Of a DNA stretch of 64,000 bases, positions 19,213 through 28,691 are shown piece after piece (positions within the stretch are counted from its first letter, which is position 1; the number at the start of each line of letters is the position of its first letter). The position numbers and the translations under genes were made by a program. Source of the DNA: Devosia sp. 66-14 (GTDB taxonomy: Bacteria > Pseudomonadota > Alphaproteobacteria > Rhizobiales > Devosiaceae). Location: positions 30,639 to 94,638 of the forward strand of contig MKVB01000001.1 in NCBI GenBank assembly GCA_001899085.1. The letters run 5' to 3'. The notes beneath the pieces were generated by a model. It saw only the letters and a list, made by a program, of their open reading frames with translations, was not told the DNA's origin and ran no database searches.

Positions 19213-21978
19213 GTGGCAGACAAGACCGACGACCAGAACGGCGTACCGCCGCCGCCCTCCGACATCGCCCCCATTTCGATCAGCGACGAGATGCGCAAGT
19301 CCTATCTCGATTACGCCATGAGCGTGATCGTGAGCCGGGCTCTGCCGGACGTCCGCGACGGCTTGAAGCCGGTGCATCGGCGCATCCTGCATTCGATGAA
19401 CGAGCAGGGTTACGCGTGGAACCGGCCCTACCGCAAATCGGCCCGTGTGGTCGGCGACGTGATCGGTAAGTACCACCCGCACTCCAACGACGCGGTGTAC
19501 TTCTCCCTCGTTCGCATGGCGCAGGAATTCTCCCTGCGTGTCACGCTGATCGATGGTCAGGGCAATTTCGGTTCGGTGGACGGCGATATGCCGGCCGCCA
19601 TGCGCTACACCGAAGTGCGCATGGAGAAGGTGACCGAGAGCCTGCTCGAGGACATCGACAAGGACACCGTCGACTTCAAGGACAACTACGACGCCTCCGA
19701 GCGCGAGCCCACCGTCCTGCCGGCGCGGTTCCCCAATCTGCTGGTCAATGGCGGCAGCGGTATTGCCGTCGGCATGGCGACCAATATCCCCACCCACAAC
19801 CTGGGTGAGGTGATCGACGCCGTCCTGATGCTGATGGACAATCCGGGCGCCATCACCGAGGACCTGATGACCGTGCTGCCGGGGCCGGATTTCCCGACCG
19901 GCGCCATCATCCTTGGCCGCTCCGGCATCCGCCAGGCCTACGAGACCGGCCGCGGCGCCATCCTCATTCGTGGCAAGGCCCATATCGAGGAGATGCGCAA
20001 GGAGCGCGAGGCGATCATCATCACCGAGATCCCGTATCAGGTGAACAAGGCGACGATGATCGAGAAGATGGCCGAACTGGTGCGCGACAAGCGCATCGAG
20101 GGCATCTCCGACATCCGCGACGAATCCGACCGCAACGGCATGCGTGTCGTCATCGAGCTGAAGCGCGATGCGGTGCCCGATGTGGTGCTGAACCAGCTCT
20201 ACCGCTTCACCCCGCTGCAAGGCTCGTTCGGCTGCAACTTCGTGGCGCTGAACGGCGGCAAGCCGGAGCTGATGAGCCTCAAGCAGATGCTGGCGGCGTT
20301 CATCGAGTTCCGCGAAGTCGTGGTGACGCGACGGACCCGGTTCCTGCTCAACAAGGCGCGCGACCGCGCCCACATCCTCGTCGGCCTCGCCGTCGCGGTG
20401 GCCAATATCGACGACGTGATCGCGCTGATCCGCACTTCGCCCGATGCCGGCGCCGCCCGCGAGCGGCTGATGGCGCGCGACTGGCCGGCGCGTGACGTGG
20501 CGCCGCTGATCGCGCTGATCGACGATCCGCGCCACAAGATCAACGACGACGGCACCTTCAAGCTTTCGGACGAGCAGGCCCGCGCCATTCTCGCCCTGAC
20601 CCTCAGCCGCCTCACCGCGCTTGGCCGCGACGAAATCGGCGAGGAACTCAACGGGCACGGCAAGGATATCTCGGAGTATCTGAGCATCCTGCGCTCGCGT
20701 GACCGGGTCATGGAGATCGTCCGCACCGAGCTGACCGAGATCAAGGACCAGTTCAACACGCCGCGCATCACCGTCATCGACGACGCCGCCGGCGATTTCG
20801 AGGACGAGGACCTGATCGCCCGCGAGGACATGGTCGTCACCGTGACCCATGGTGGCTATATCAAGCGCGTGCCGCTGACCTCCTATCGGGCGCAGCGCCG
20901 CGGCGGCAAGGGCCGTTCCGGCATGGCGACGCGCGACGAGGATTTCGTCAGCCGTCTGTTCATCGCCAATACCCACACACCGGTCCTGTTCTTCTCGTCG
21001 GCCGGCCAGGTCTACAAGATGAAGGTGTGGCGCCTGCCGATCGGCGAGCCGCAGGCTCGCGGCAAGGCGCTGATCAACATGCTGCCGCTCGACCCGGGCG
21101 AGCGCATCACCTCGATCATGCCGTTGCCCGAGGACGAGGGCAGTTGGCAGCAGCTCGACGTGATGTTCTCGACGATCCGCGGCACGGTTCGTCGCAATTC
21201 GCTGGCCGATTTCGTCGAGATCAACAAGAACGGCAAGATCGCCATGAAGCTCGATGAGGGGGACGGCATCGTCGACGTCGCCACCTGCACGGCCAATGAC
21301 GACGTGCTGCTGACCACGGCGCTGGGCCAGGCGATCCGCTTCCAGGTCGACGAGGTCCGGGTGTTCAAGGGCCGCGACTCCACCGGCGTGCGCGGCATCA
21401 GCCTCGCCGATGGCGATCGCATCATCTCGATGGCGATCGTCCATCACTTCGATGCTGAGTCCTCGGAGCGCTCTGCGTACCTGAAGATGAGCCGTGCCGT
21501 GCGCGGCGAAGGCGAAGCCGAAGAGGTGTCGGATGACGCCGAGGATGCGGTTCCGGCGGGCGAGCTCAGCCAGGAGCGCTATGCTGCAATGTCGGCTGCC
21601 GAGCAGTTCATCCTGACCATCTCGGAAAACGGCTACGGCAAACGCACCTCGAGCCATGAGTACCGGATCACCGGCCGCGGCGGCAAAGGCATCGTCGCCA
21701 TGGCGGTGAACAAGCGCAACGGCCCGCTGATCGGCTCCTTCCCGGTGGAGGACGGTGACCAGATCATGCTGGTGACCAATGGCGGTCAGGTGATCCGCGT
21801 GCCGGTCGATGCCGGTCCGGACAACCGCATCCGCATCGTCGGCCGCTCCTCGCAGGGCGTGACGGTCTTCAACACCGCCGATGGCGAGAAGGTCGTGTCG
21901 GTCGAGCGGATCAGCGAGCCGGAAGGCGAAGACGCCGAGCCCGAGGCCGATGAGCCGGGTGATGGCAGCGCCGACTGA
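19213..21978 (+). CDS. gyrA: DNA gyrase subunit A
   Basis: A 921-residue gyrase A subunit starting at GTG. The breakage-reunion domain shows [20 protein letters not shown] (30-49) and the catalytic tyrosine AAMRYTE at Tyr132. The C-terminal beta-pinwheel carries the GyrA box QRRGGKG, which separates gyrase from topoisomerase IV. The tail is acidic. The quinolone-binding stretch is unusual: [10 protein letters not shown] (88-97) puts Asp at E. coli position 83 and Phe at position 87, where Ser and Asp/Glu are usual. The flanking gene order (uvrA, ssb upstream; coaD downstream) is typical for the order. Confidence 0.97.
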   Translation: MADKTDDQNGVPPPPSDIAPISISDEMRKSYLDYAMSVIVSRALPDVRDGLKPVHRRILHSMNEQGYAWNRPYRKSARVVGDVIGKYHPHSNDAVYFSLVRMAQEFSLRVTLIDGQGNFGSVDGDMPAAMRYTEVRMEKVTESLLEDIDKDTVDFKDNYDASEREPTVLPARFPNLLVNGGSGIAVGMATNIPTHNLGEVIDAVLMLMDNPGAITEDLMTVLPGPDFPTGAIILGRSGIRQAYETGRGAILIRGKAHIEEMRKEREAIIITEIPYQVNKATMIEKMAELVRDKRIEGISDIRDESDRNGMRVVIELKRDAVPDVVLNQLYRFTPLQGSFGCNFVALNGGKPELMSLKQMLAAFIEFREVVVTRRTRFLLNKARDRAHILVGLAVAVANIDDVIALIRTSPDAGAARERLMARDWPARDVAPLIALIDDPRHKINDDGTFKLSDEQARAILALTLSRLTALGRDEIGEELNGHGKDISEYLSILRSRDRVMEIVRTELTEIKDQFNTPRITVIDDAAGDFEDEDLIAREDMVVTVTHGGYIKRVPLTSYRAQRRGGKGRSGMATRDEDFVSRLFIANTHTPVLFFSSAGQVYKMKVWRLPIGEPQARGKALINMLPLDPGERITSIMPLPEDEGSWQQLDVMFSTIRGTVRRNSLADFVEINKNGKIAMKLDEGDGIVDVATCTANDDVLLTTALGQAIRFQVDEVRVFKGRDSTGVRGISLADGDRIISMAIVHHFDAESSERSAYLKMSRAVRGEGEAEEVSDDAEDAVPAGELSQERYAAMSAAEQFILTISENGYGKRTSSHEYRITGRGGKGIVAMAVNKRNGPLIGSFPVEDGDQIMLVTNGGQVIRVPVDAGPDNRIRIVGRSSQGVTVFNTADGEKVVSVERISEPEGEDAEPEADEPGDGSAD

Positions 21979-23140
21979 CGGCGACATGGTTTCGATCAGG
22001 CAGCGGGCGGCAATTGCCGCCCGTTTGCGTTCGACCATCGAGCAGAGCTTTGCCCACTGGGAAGCGGTGCCCGAACTCGATTTCGACGCCGCGTTCGAGC
22101 GCTATCTGGACGAAGCGCTGGCGGCCCCGACCCGGCTGGCCTTCGTTCTCGCCGGCCAGCGGCTCATGGCGCAGTTGCGCAATGGGCACTCGGGATTTCA
22201 CGACGATTGGGTGATGCAGCGGCACGGCCGATCATTCGGGTTGATGCTCAGACCGCTCGCCGGACGCTGGACGGTGACCATCAGTCGCCATGCCGAGCTG
22301 CCGGTGGGGACTGTCGTGGAGCGCATCGACGACATGCCGATGGCCGAGCTGTTCGCGCGCTGTCGCCCATTCCTCGCCGCGTCGAGCGATCGCGCCGCCG
22401 CCGACATCCTCTTCTATCGCCGCCATTTGCTGCCCGATGCGCTGACGCTGGGGCTCGAAGGCGGCGGGACGTTCGCGCTCGCCAAGGCCGATTGGCCGGC
22501 GCTCGAAACGCCGCTGCCGTCGCTAGAGCATCGGGGCGGGGTCGCGGTGCTGCCGATCCGCAGCTTCGACGATCCGCGTTTCGAGGCGGCCGCCGTCGCT
22601 GCGGTGCGGACGCTGGACGGCGAGGCTCCACTGATCATCGACCTGCGCGGCAATGGCGGCGGCAACACACCGCTCGGCCTGCTCGCGGCGCTGATGGACC
22701 GGCCCTATCGGCGCTGGCGGTCCACCGTGCTGGGCAGCACGACGCTGCGGCGAGCCTATGGGGAGCGGCCGGAGGTCGTGGCCTACGAGGCTCCGCGGCA
22801 TGAACCGCTGCCCGGGGCGCATCGCGGGCCGCTGGTCCTCCTGGTCGATGGCACGGTCGGCTCGGCGGCGGAGGATTTTGCCATGCCGTTCAAGGATAAT
22901 GGGCGCGCCGTGCTGGTTGGCGAGACGACCGCGGGGAGCAGCGGGCAACCGCACTACGTCGATCTCGATGGGGGCTATCGCGCCTGGGTCGGTGCGAAGC
23001 GCGAGGCATTCCCGGATGGCGCAACCTTCGAGGGCGTTGGGATCCGCCCGGACCTGCCGGTCGAGCGGCTCACCGCGGATCTGCGGGCAGGCAGGGACCC
23101 GGTCCTCGCCTCGGCGCTGGACGTGATCTCATCGCTGTGA
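21962..23140 (+). CDS. S41 family peptidase
   Basis: About 392 aa. The central to C-terminal part is a C-terminal-processing-peptidase (S41) fold: [20 protein letters not shown], then [20 protein letters not shown] with the presumed catalytic Ser in [26 protein letters not shown] with the Lys region, and a terminal GIRPDLPVE segment. No signal peptide or full PDZ domain is obvious, so it may be cytoplasmic. The start is uncertain: ATG 21962 overlaps gyrA by 17 bases, and ATG 21986 follows the gyrA stop; neither has a clear ribosome binding site. A terminator-like palindrome lies in its first codons. Confidence 0.8.
   Translation: MAAPTDGDMVSIRQRAAIAARLRSTIEQSFAHWEAVPELDFDAAFERYLDEALAAPTRLAFVLAGQRLMAQLRNGHSGFHDDWVMQRHGRSFGLMLRPLAGRWTVTISRHAELPVGTVVERIDDMPMAELFARCRPFLAASSDRAAADILFYRRHLLPDALTLGLEGGGTFALAKADWPALETPLPSLEHRGGVAVLPIRSFDDPRFEAAAVAAVRTLDGEAPLIIDLRGNGGGNTPLGLLAALMDRPYRRWRSTVLGSTTLRRAYGERPEVVAYEAPRHEPLPGAHRGPLVLLVDGTVGSAAEDFAMPFKDNGRAVLVGETTAGSSGQPHYVDLDGGYRAWVGAKREAFPDGATFEGVGIRPDLPVERLTADLRAGRDPVLASALDVISSL
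22004..22023 (+). terminator. Terminator-like palindrome after gyrA
   Basis: CGGGCGGC-AATT-GCCGCCCG, a perfect 8-bp stem with a 4-nt loop, followed by TTTGCG. It lies 26 bases after the gyrA stop but inside the first codons of the S41 peptidase gene, so it may partly end gyrA transcription. Confidence 0.35.
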
Positions 23141-23212
23141 TGCTCGACTCCCCGACCCCAGCAACGTACGGGTCGGCGCCCGCAACGAAGGCGAGCGCAA
23201 GTCGAACTGCAA

Positions 23213-23239
23213 CTGCCCCTCCCGTCGGGGGAGGGGCAG
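23213..23239. terminator. Hairpin between convergent S41 peptidase and YidB-like genes
   Basis: CTGCCCCTCCC (23213-23223) and GGGAGGGGCAG (23229-23239) make a perfect 11-bp stem with a 5-nt loop, without a T tract. Its sequence also resembles repetitive extragenic palindromes. Confidence 0.45.
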
Positions 23240-23253
23240 CAGCAATCGCGTCG

Positions 23254-23616
23254 TCAGGCCGTCTTGGGGGCACTCGGTGCCAGCGTGCCGTTGGGGCTCG
23301 CCTGATCGACGGCGTTCGGCAGATGCTGGGCCAGCAGCGCCGAAATCTGGTCGATCGGTACGCCGAACTGTGCCGCCAGTTGGCGCAGGTGCTGATCGCC
23401 GAGGGCGGCCTGGATCTGCTCGGGGCTGATCGGCAGGTTCTTGCCGGTGCCGACCCACGAGTTCACCACATTGCCGAGGCCGGCCTGGTTGAGTTTGGCG
23501 AGGATGCCGTCATAGCCCCCCATGCCCGAGAGGGCCTGGGTGAAGATGGCGTTGACGCCGCCTTGCTGGGCGATGGCGTTTTCCACCATGCCGCCGAGAT
23601 CGGAAAACAGACTCAT
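23254..23616 (-). CDS. YidB-like DUF937 family protein
   Basis: A 120-residue protein of the YidB/DUF937 family: an Ala/Gly/Gln-rich first half (GGMVENAIAQQGGVNAIFTQ) and the conserved VGTGKNLPISPEQIQAALGD block, followed by LAAQFGVPIDQISALLAQHL. Members are small, soluble, helical and of unknown function. AAAGGAG just upstream supports the start. The stop is separated from the convergent S41 gene by a hairpin. Confidence 0.88.
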   Translation of the reverse strand: MSLFSDLGGMVENAIAQQGGVNAIFTQALSGMGGYDGILAKLNQAGLGNVVNSWVGTGKNLPISPEQIQAALGDQHLRQLAAQFGVPIDQISALLAQHLPNAVDQASPNGTLAPSAPKTA

Positions 23617-23650
23617 GATGTGCTCCTTTGAAGGACGCCGGGCGCGCCGG

Positions 23651-24139
23651 TCAGCCCTTCAGCTGGGTGTTGCAGATGCTGTAATAGCCGCCGCCCTTGG
23701 CGATCCAGGTCAGGCCGCTGAGATCGTTGTTGGTCTTGTCGAGCTTGTACTGGTCGAGGCAGGTATGCATGCGGGCCTTGCCCGGCGTTTCGCTGGCATA
23801 TTTGGACGAGATCGACTTGGGGAAGATCACGCCCTTGGGCGGAACGATCTTGCTGACCGACGGCTCGGGCGCATTCTCGGTATTGGCCGCGTTTGGTTCC
23901 GTGCTGACATCGGCGACTACAGCCGGCTTGACCGGGGTGGTGGTGGTCGCGGCCGCGTTGGTCGCGCCGCAATTGGCTTTGCGGAAGGCGTTCCAGTTCA
24001 TGCCGTTGAGAGTGCCCGCCGTCTGGGCGGATTTGTAGAGCGCGCTGCATTGGGTCATCGTGACGGCCTGCGCCGGCACGGCGCAGAGCAGGGCGAAAAC
24101 GGTTGCCGCAGCAAGTGCGGCGAAACGGACAGGCGACAT
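23651..24139 (-). CDS. Secreted protein of unknown function
   Basis: About 162 aa from the ATG at 24139, which has GGAGG upstream. A signal peptide (AALAAATVFALLCAVPAQA) is followed by a domain with MTQCSALYKSAQTAGTLNGM and NAFRKANCG, an Ala/Thr/Pro-rich linker (about 75-110), and a second domain with ARMHTCLDQYKLDKTNNDLS and a terminal YYSICNTQLKG. Four cysteines suggest two disulfides. The two domains look related to each other (NGMNW / SGLTW, TLNG / DLSG). The function is unknown; the location is periplasmic or extracellular by inference. Confidence 0.75.
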   Translation of the reverse strand: MSPVRFAALAAATVFALLCAVPAQAVTMTQCSALYKSAQTAGTLNGMNWNAFRKANCGATNAAATTTTPVKPAVVADVSTEPNAANTENAPEPSVSKIVPPKGVIFPKSISSKYASETPGKARMHTCLDQYKLDKTNNDLSGLTWIAKGGGYYSICNTQLKG

Positions 24140-24505
24140 GATTGCCTCCGGGCCGAGGACGCTTTTTGGCACGGGCGGCGTTGGGCTGCCCCAGCGTCTT
24201 GGCGCCAGATCATCGATCGGCGAGCTGATTGGGCCGCCGGCACCGGCGGCCATCGACGCGACCATCGCGTGACGCTTGAATCCAAGTCCCGCAGCCGCGC
24301 CGAACTAGGTCGGCACTGCGGCTGCCGTGGGGTGTTGTGAAGGCAATGACGGCAAGCCTTGGCATGGTTTTGCGCGGGTTGGCGAAGGGCGTGCGCCCGG
24401 GCGCACAAACGTACGGATGGGTGGCGAATGTCAGGCGGATCGAAGGCCCTTGCGGTCTGGCCTTGCCTGTGGCTGGCTCACCATCTGCCTGACCCGGAGT
24501 CTCAG
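24140..24505. other. Intergenic region with two perfect palindromes
   Basis: About 365 bp between divergent genes with no supported gene. It holds GGCCGCCGG-CA-CCGGCGGCC (24232-24251) and the 16-bp palindrome GTGCGCCCGGGCGCAC (24391-24406), about 100 bp before the first lysE-like gene. The second could be an operator. Confidence 0.4.
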
Positions 24506-25126
24506 ATGATCGATCCCGCCATCCTTCTTCCCTATGTCGCCGCGTGCCTGCTGTTCGCCATCGTGCCCGGCCCGTCGGTCACCGTGGTGGTCGCCAATTC
24601 GCTGGCCCGGGGGACCAGGGCAGGTCTGCTCACCATCCTCGGCACCGAGATCGCCATGTTCACCATGGTGTTCATCGTCGCGGTTGGGCTCGATGCGGTG
24701 ATGACCCTGGTGTCGGAAGCCTTCACCATCATCAAGCTCGCCGGCGCGGCTTACCTGGTCTGGATCGGCTTCAAGATGTTCACCTCGTCGGGCAAGCTCG
24801 AAATGGGCACTCCGGGCGAGAAACTGCCGCTCGGCCGCTATATCTGGCAGGGCGCGCTGATCAACTGGTCCAACCCCAAGACGCTGCTGTTCCTCGGCGC
24901 GTTCCTGCCGCAGTTCATCGACATGAGCCGCCCCGCCTTCGAGCAGATCATGGTGCTGGGCCTGATCGTCATGGCTGTCGCCACTGCATCCGATTGCGTC
25001 TACGCCGTGATCGCCGGCAGCGCCCGGCAGTTGCTGACCACCGCGCGGGTGCGGATGATGAACCGCGTATCGGGCGTGATCCTGATGATCGGCGGCATCT
25101 GGCTGGCGTTCCAGAAGCGAGGCTGA
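24506..25126 (+). CDS. LysE family translocator (first of a tandem pair)
   Basis: A 206-residue inner-membrane protein with about six hydrophobic helices. Family motifs are FAIVPGPSVTVVVANSLARG (helix 1 and loop), AGAAYLVWIGFKMF and WSNPKTLLFLGAFLPQF. LysE/RhtB exporters pump amino acids or related metabolites out of the cell; the substrate cannot be predicted. The ATG at 24506 (CCGGAG upstream) gives the standard family length. The second copy starts 44 bases after the stop. Confidence 0.9.
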   Translation: MIDPAILLPYVAACLLFAIVPGPSVTVVVANSLARGTRAGLLTILGTEIAMFTMVFIVAVGLDAVMTLVSEAFTIIKLAGAAYLVWIGFKMFTSSGKLEMGTPGEKLPLGRYIWQGALINWSNPKTLLFLGAFLPQFIDMSRPAFEQIMVLGLIVMAVATASDCVYAVIAGSARQLLTTARVRMMNRVSGVILMIGGIWLAFQKRG

Positions 25127-25170
25127 GGGGCCTGTCGCACGCGGCGCGGTGGTGCTAGGTCAGCGCCGCC

Positions 25171-25791
25171 ATGCCCGACCTGCCGATCCTCATCTCCTTC
25201 ATCGTCGCCGCGTTCGTCGTGGTGATCGTTCCGGGCGTCACCGTCTCGGCGCTGGTCAGCACATCACTGGCGCGCGGCCTCGCGGCTGGGCTCTGGATGG
25301 AGGCCGGCGTGCAGGTGGGGCGCTTCACCATGGTGCTGGTGGTGGCGCTGACGCTCGAGGCGGTGACCGGATTTGTCGGCGCGGCGTTCGACATCATCAA
25401 GTATCTGGGCGCGGCTTATCTGGTCTGGATCGGCTGGGGCTACATCGCCAGCCGGCACGCCATCGCCACTGACCGCCCGATCGCGGCGCGCTCGCCGCTG
25501 CAACAGGCGGCGGCCGGCTTCCTCGTGCTGTGGAGCAACCCCAAGGCGCTGATTTTCTTCGGGGCCTTCCTGCCGCAATTCGTCAACCCGATCTACCCCG
25601 CCTGGCCGCAGGTGATCGTGCTCGGGCTGATCGAGATGGCGGCGGGCCTCATCACCGACTGCGTCTACATCTACCTCGCCGCGCGGGCCCGCGGCGCGCT
25701 GGGCGACGATCGGATGCTGCTGGTCAACCGCGTCGCGGGCGTCATTCTGATCGGCGCCGCCATCTGGCTGGCGCTGCAGCACCATGGCTGA
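25171..25791 (+). CDS. LysE family translocator (second of a tandem pair)
   Basis: A 206-residue paralogue of the preceding protein with the same layout: VVIVPGVTVSALVSTSLARG, LGAAYLVWIGWGYIASRHA, LWSNPKALIFFGAFLPQFVN. The PGP turn of helix 1 is PGV here, a small departure from family consensus. It probably shares a transcript with the first copy. Confidence 0.9.
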   Translation: MPDLPILISFIVAAFVVVIVPGVTVSALVSTSLARGLAAGLWMEAGVQVGRFTMVLVVALTLEAVTGFVGAAFDIIKYLGAAYLVWIGWGYIASRHAIATDRPIAARSPLQQAAAGFLVLWSNPKALIFFGAFLPQFVNPIYPAWPQVIVLGLIEMAAGLITDCVYIYLAARARGALGDDRMLLVNRVAGVILIGAAIWLALQHHG

Positions 25792-25877
25792 CTCGAAAAC
25801 GTGATCGGCCGACCCATAGTGCAACCCGATACATTCCGGTTACGAACGATACCGTAGTCGTGACGGGACGGATTCGT

Positions 25878-26180
25878 ATGGTAGTCGCAGAAGCCTCCGC
25901 CAAGGTGCAAGTGGCGACGGAGGTAGCCTATGCGAGAGCTATGGAGGCATTGGCCGCCGATCTCGCGATCTACTTCGCTTCCGGTGTGCACATGCCCATC
26001 GAGAATGCCAGGAACGCCGTGGTCCGGATGCTGGAGCGAACCCTGGAATTGCCGCTCGGCGACTATCTCGCCGAGTTCCAGCTCACCACTGCCGAGGCGG
26101 ACGTGGCGCACGCGCGGGCGCTCGACTGCATCGGCAACTCCATCCGGCTGATCCGGGCGGCGGCGCTGCCAGCCGGCTGA
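25878..26180 (+). CDS. Hypothetical helical protein (100 aa)
   Basis: A 100-residue, largely helical soluble protein (MVVAEASAKVQVATEVAYAR at the start, IGNSIRLIRAAALPAG at the end). No signal peptide, cysteine motif or known domain is seen. It lies between the LysE pair and coaD. No strong ribosome binding site precedes the ATG, and a GTG about 18 bases upstream is an alternative. Confidence 0.5.
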   Translation: MVVAEASAKVQVATEVAYARAMEALAADLAIYFASGVHMPIENARNAVVRMLERTLELPLGDYLAEFQLTTAEADVAHARALDCIGNSIRLIRAAALPAG

Positions 26181-26293
26181 CTCCTCGCCGACGGCCCGCA
26201 GCGCGCGCGGCGCCGGCTGCCGCCCTCCGGCTTGCCATAATTGGTTTGCCGTGACAAAACCCGCCGCAACAACAACGGGGAGGGCGCTCCGCC

Positions 26294-26782
26294 ATGGCCA
26301 GACTAGTCGGCTTTTATCCCGGCTCTTTCGATCCCTTGACCAATGGCCACCTCGACGTGATCGAGCGTGCCTGCAAGCTGGTCGACACGCTGGTGATCGC
26401 GGTGGGGACCCACCATTCCAAGAAGCCGCTGTTCAGCCATGAGGATCGCGTGGCGCTGCTGCGCGCCGTGCTCGAGCCGATCGGCAAGCGCACCGAGACC
26501 GAGTTCCAGTTCGTCGATTTCTCCGGCCTGATGGTCAACGCCGCCCGCGCCGCCGGCGCCAGGCTGATCATTCGGGGCCTGCGCGACACCACTGATTACA
26601 ATTTCGAGATGCAGATGGTGGGCATGAATGCCCAGATGGCGCCGGACCTGCAGACGGTCTTCCTGCCATCCAGCCCGCATGTCCGCCACATCTCGGCCAC
26701 GCTCGTGCGTCAGATCGCCGAGCTCGGAGGCGATATCAGCGCCTTTGTCCCGCCCACCGTTCTGAAGGCACTGAAGAAATAA
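26294..26782 (+). CDS. coaD: Phosphopantetheine adenylyltransferase
   Basis: The product (162 aa) makes dephospho-CoA from ATP and 4'-phosphopantetheine, the fourth step of CoA synthesis. The nucleotidyltransferase motif GSFDPLTNGHLDVI (about 10-23, T/HxGH type) and the C-terminal SSPHVRHISATLVRQIAELG are present, and length is typical. Its stop overlaps the ATG of the next gene by one base (TAATG), so it heads a run of coupled genes to queA. Confidence 0.96.
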   Translation: MARLVGFYPGSFDPLTNGHLDVIERACKLVDTLVIAVGTHHSKKPLFSHEDRVALLRAVLEPIGKRTETEFQFVDFSGLMVNAARAAGARLIIRGLRDTTDYNFEMQMVGMNAQMAPDLQTVFLPSSPHVRHISATLVRQIAELGGDISAFVPPTVLKALKK

Positions 26783-27357
26783 TGTCCGATCCCATCAAGC
26801 GCGCCGGCATCATCCTCGGTATTCTCCTCGCCGCGGTCGCCGCCTTCTTCACCGTCTCGATCGCCGCTCCGCAGGTCGCCAAGGCGCAGGAGGGCAAGCC
26901 CCACTGGATTCTCGAGCTCAAGGACGGCATCGTCGACATCGAGCTCAGGCCCGATCTCGCACCCGGCCATGTGAAGCGGGTGATCGAGCTCACCGAGAAG
27001 GGCTTCTACAACGGCATCGTCTTCCACCGCGTCATCGACGGCTTCATGGCGCAGGGCGGCGACCCGACCGGAACCGGCATGGGCGGTTCGGACCTTCCGG
27101 ATCTGCCGGCCGAATTCACCACCAAAGAGAAGTTCACCCGCGGCATCGTCGCGGCGGCCCGTTCGTCCGATCCGAACAGTGCCAACTCGCAGTTCTTCAT
27201 CATGTTCGCCGACGCGCCGCACCTCGATGGTCAGTACACCATCTGGGGCAAGGTCGTTTCGGGGATGGAGTTCGTCGACATGATCAAGAAGGGCAACGGC
27301 GACCAGCCGGTCCAGGACCCCGACAAGATCATCTCCGCCAAGATCGAATACAAGTAA
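26782..27357 (+). CDS. Cyclophilin-type peptidyl-prolyl isomerase, exported or membrane-anchored
   Basis: A 191-residue cyclophilin with an N-terminal hydrophobic segment (AGIILGILLAAVAAFFTVSI, about 9-28) that is either a signal peptide or an anchor, placing the enzyme in the periplasm. The catalytic core shows GFYNGIVFHRVIDGFMAQGG and SANSQFFIMFADAPHLDGQY. It speeds proline isomerisation in exported proteins. It starts on the coaD stop. A cytosolic paralogue follows after 79 bases. Confidence 0.93.
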   Translation: MSDPIKRAGIILGILLAAVAAFFTVSIAAPQVAKAQEGKPHWILELKDGIVDIELRPDLAPGHVKRVIELTEKGFYNGIVFHRVIDGFMAQGGDPTGTGMGGSDLPDLPAEFTTKEKFTRGIVAAARSSDPNSANSQFFIMFADAPHLDGQYTIWGKVVSGMEFVDMIKKGNGDQPVQDPDKIISAKIEYK

Positions 27358-27436
27358 GCACGGCCCGCGAAGCGCGGGTGGCGGGAGTGCTCCTGCTCCC
27401 TCACGGTTCGCGAGCCCGACAACAAAGGAAGCTACC

Positions 27437-27913
27437 ATGGCCTACGCCGATCCCGAGAACACCCTCGTCATCGAAACCACCAAGGGCAAGGTGGTCATCG
27501 CCATGCGCCCTGACCTGGCTCCGAACCACGTCGCCCACATCAAGAAGCTGGCGCGCGAGGGCTTCTACGACGGTATCGTCTTTCACCGCGTGATCGACGG
27601 CTTCATGGCGCAGACCGGCGATCCGACCGGCACCGGCACCGGCTCGTCGAAGTATCCGAACCTGAAGCAGGAGTTCAACGCCGAGCCGCATGTCCGCGGT
27701 GTCGCGTCGATGGCCCGTGCCCAGAACCCGGACAGCGCCAACTCGCAGTTCTTCATCGTCTTCAACGACGCCCGCTTCCTCGACCGCCAGTACACGGTGT
27801 GGGGCAAGGTGATCGAAGGCATGGAAAACGTCGACCAGATCAAGCGCGGCGAGCCGGTGCGTGATCCGGACTCGATGGTTTCGGTGAAGGTCGCGGCGGA
27901 TATCGCCGAATGA
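27437..27913 (+). CDS. Cyclophilin-type peptidyl-prolyl isomerase, cytosolic
   Basis: A 158-residue cyclophilin without signal sequence. The core matches its neighbour: GFYDGIVFHRVIDGFMAQTG and SANSQFFIVFNDARFLDRQY. An AAAGGAAG site precedes the ATG. The pair of an exported and a cytosolic isomerase next to each other after coaD recurs in Hyphomicrobiales. Its stop overlaps the following gene (ATGA). Confidence 0.94.
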   Translation: MAYADPENTLVIETTKGKVVIAMRPDLAPNHVAHIKKLAREGFYDGIVFHRVIDGFMAQTGDPTGTGTGSSKYPNLKQEFNAEPHVRGVASMARAQNPDSANSQFFIVFNDARFLDRQYTVWGKVIEGMENVDQIKRGEPVRDPDSMVSVKVAADIAE

Positions 27914-28311
27914 TCCGGCTGGCCGCAATCGCTTCGATCGCGAGCCTTTGCGGCCTCGCCACTCCGTCGCTGGCGACCGAGTGGGTCAACTGTGCATCGC
28001 CGGATGGCGGCGCCAGTTTCGATTTTCTTGTCGGCGCCACCGACGTCCTGTCGGTCGCCGGCATGACCATTACGGTCGGCGAGAAGGTGTGGGCCACCGA
28101 TCCGGCTTATGGGCCGGGTGAGCCGACCAGTGTCGGTCAGGCCTTCGAGACCGACACCACGATCCTCATCGACGCGGTCGATCCTGGTGTAACCGCCCGG
28201 ATCGCCGAACTGCGCCTGTTCAAGGCCACCGAGGCCGATGCCTCGGTCTACGGCGGCACCATGCGCGTGCCGGGGCAAGGGGTATGGGCGGTATCATGTT
28301 CCGAACAGTAG
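27910..28311 (+). CDS. Small secreted protein, paralogue 1 of a pair
   Basis: A 133-residue protein with a signal peptide ([20 protein letters not shown]). The mature domain is beta-rich and opens with [19 protein letters not shown] and closes with [12 protein letters not shown], so one disulfide between the two ends is likely. It resembles the next protein in size, cysteine positions and C-terminus. It is translationally coupled to the cyclophilin gene. I do not recognise the family. Confidence 0.75.
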   Translation: MIRLAAIASIASLCGLATPSLATEWVNCASPDGGASFDFLVGATDVLSVAGMTITVGEKVWATDPAYGPGEPTSVGQAFETDTTILIDAVDPGVTARIAELRLFKATEADASVYGGTMRVPGQGVWAVSCSEQ

Positions 28312-28691
28312 TTGCGATCCTCGCGCTGGCGCTGAGTGCCGGTACGGCCTTTGCCGACGACTATACCTGCCGGTCGATCGCCGGCGGGGTGACCCTCGGT
28401 TTCACCCTGACCCGTGGGGATGCCGGCTATGCGGTGACCGACGCCGTGCTCAAGCTCGGCGACGAGCCCGGCTATTCGACCACCGCCACCGAGCCCGCGA
28501 GCCTCGCGACGATCACCGGGCTCGATATGGACAACAAGGTGCTGTTCAACTTCCACTCCAGCCAGAGCGACACCGACGTCGCGACGGTCCGGCTGGTGAC
28601 GCGCTTCGAAGGCGGCGGCGGTCTTGCCACCGGCACGCTGAAGCCCGCGGCCGGCGGCGTCTATGCCATCCGGTGCGACATCGCCCAATGA
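28296..28691 (+). CDS. Small secreted protein, paralogue 2 of a pair
   Basis: About 131 aa from the ATG at 28296 (28284 is an alternative, adding four residues). Signal peptide [19 protein letters not shown], then [16 protein letters not shown] and a closing [14 protein letters not shown], like the preceding protein. It overlaps the previous gene by 16 bases and queA by 4 (ATGA). Function is unknown; the location is probably periplasmic. Confidence 0.75.
   Translation: MFRTVVAILALALSAGTAFADDYTCRSIAGGVTLGFTLTRGDAGYAVTDAVLKLGDEPGYSTTATEPASLATITGLDMDNKVLFNFHSSQSDTDVATVRLVTRFEGGGGLATGTLKPAAGGVYAIRCDIAQ

Noticed and set aside
19192..22038. A 948-codon open frame antisense to gyrA
   Set aside because: It mirrors the gyrA codons. 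High GC at third positions opens long antisense frames; the translation is rich in H, R, D and V with no domain.
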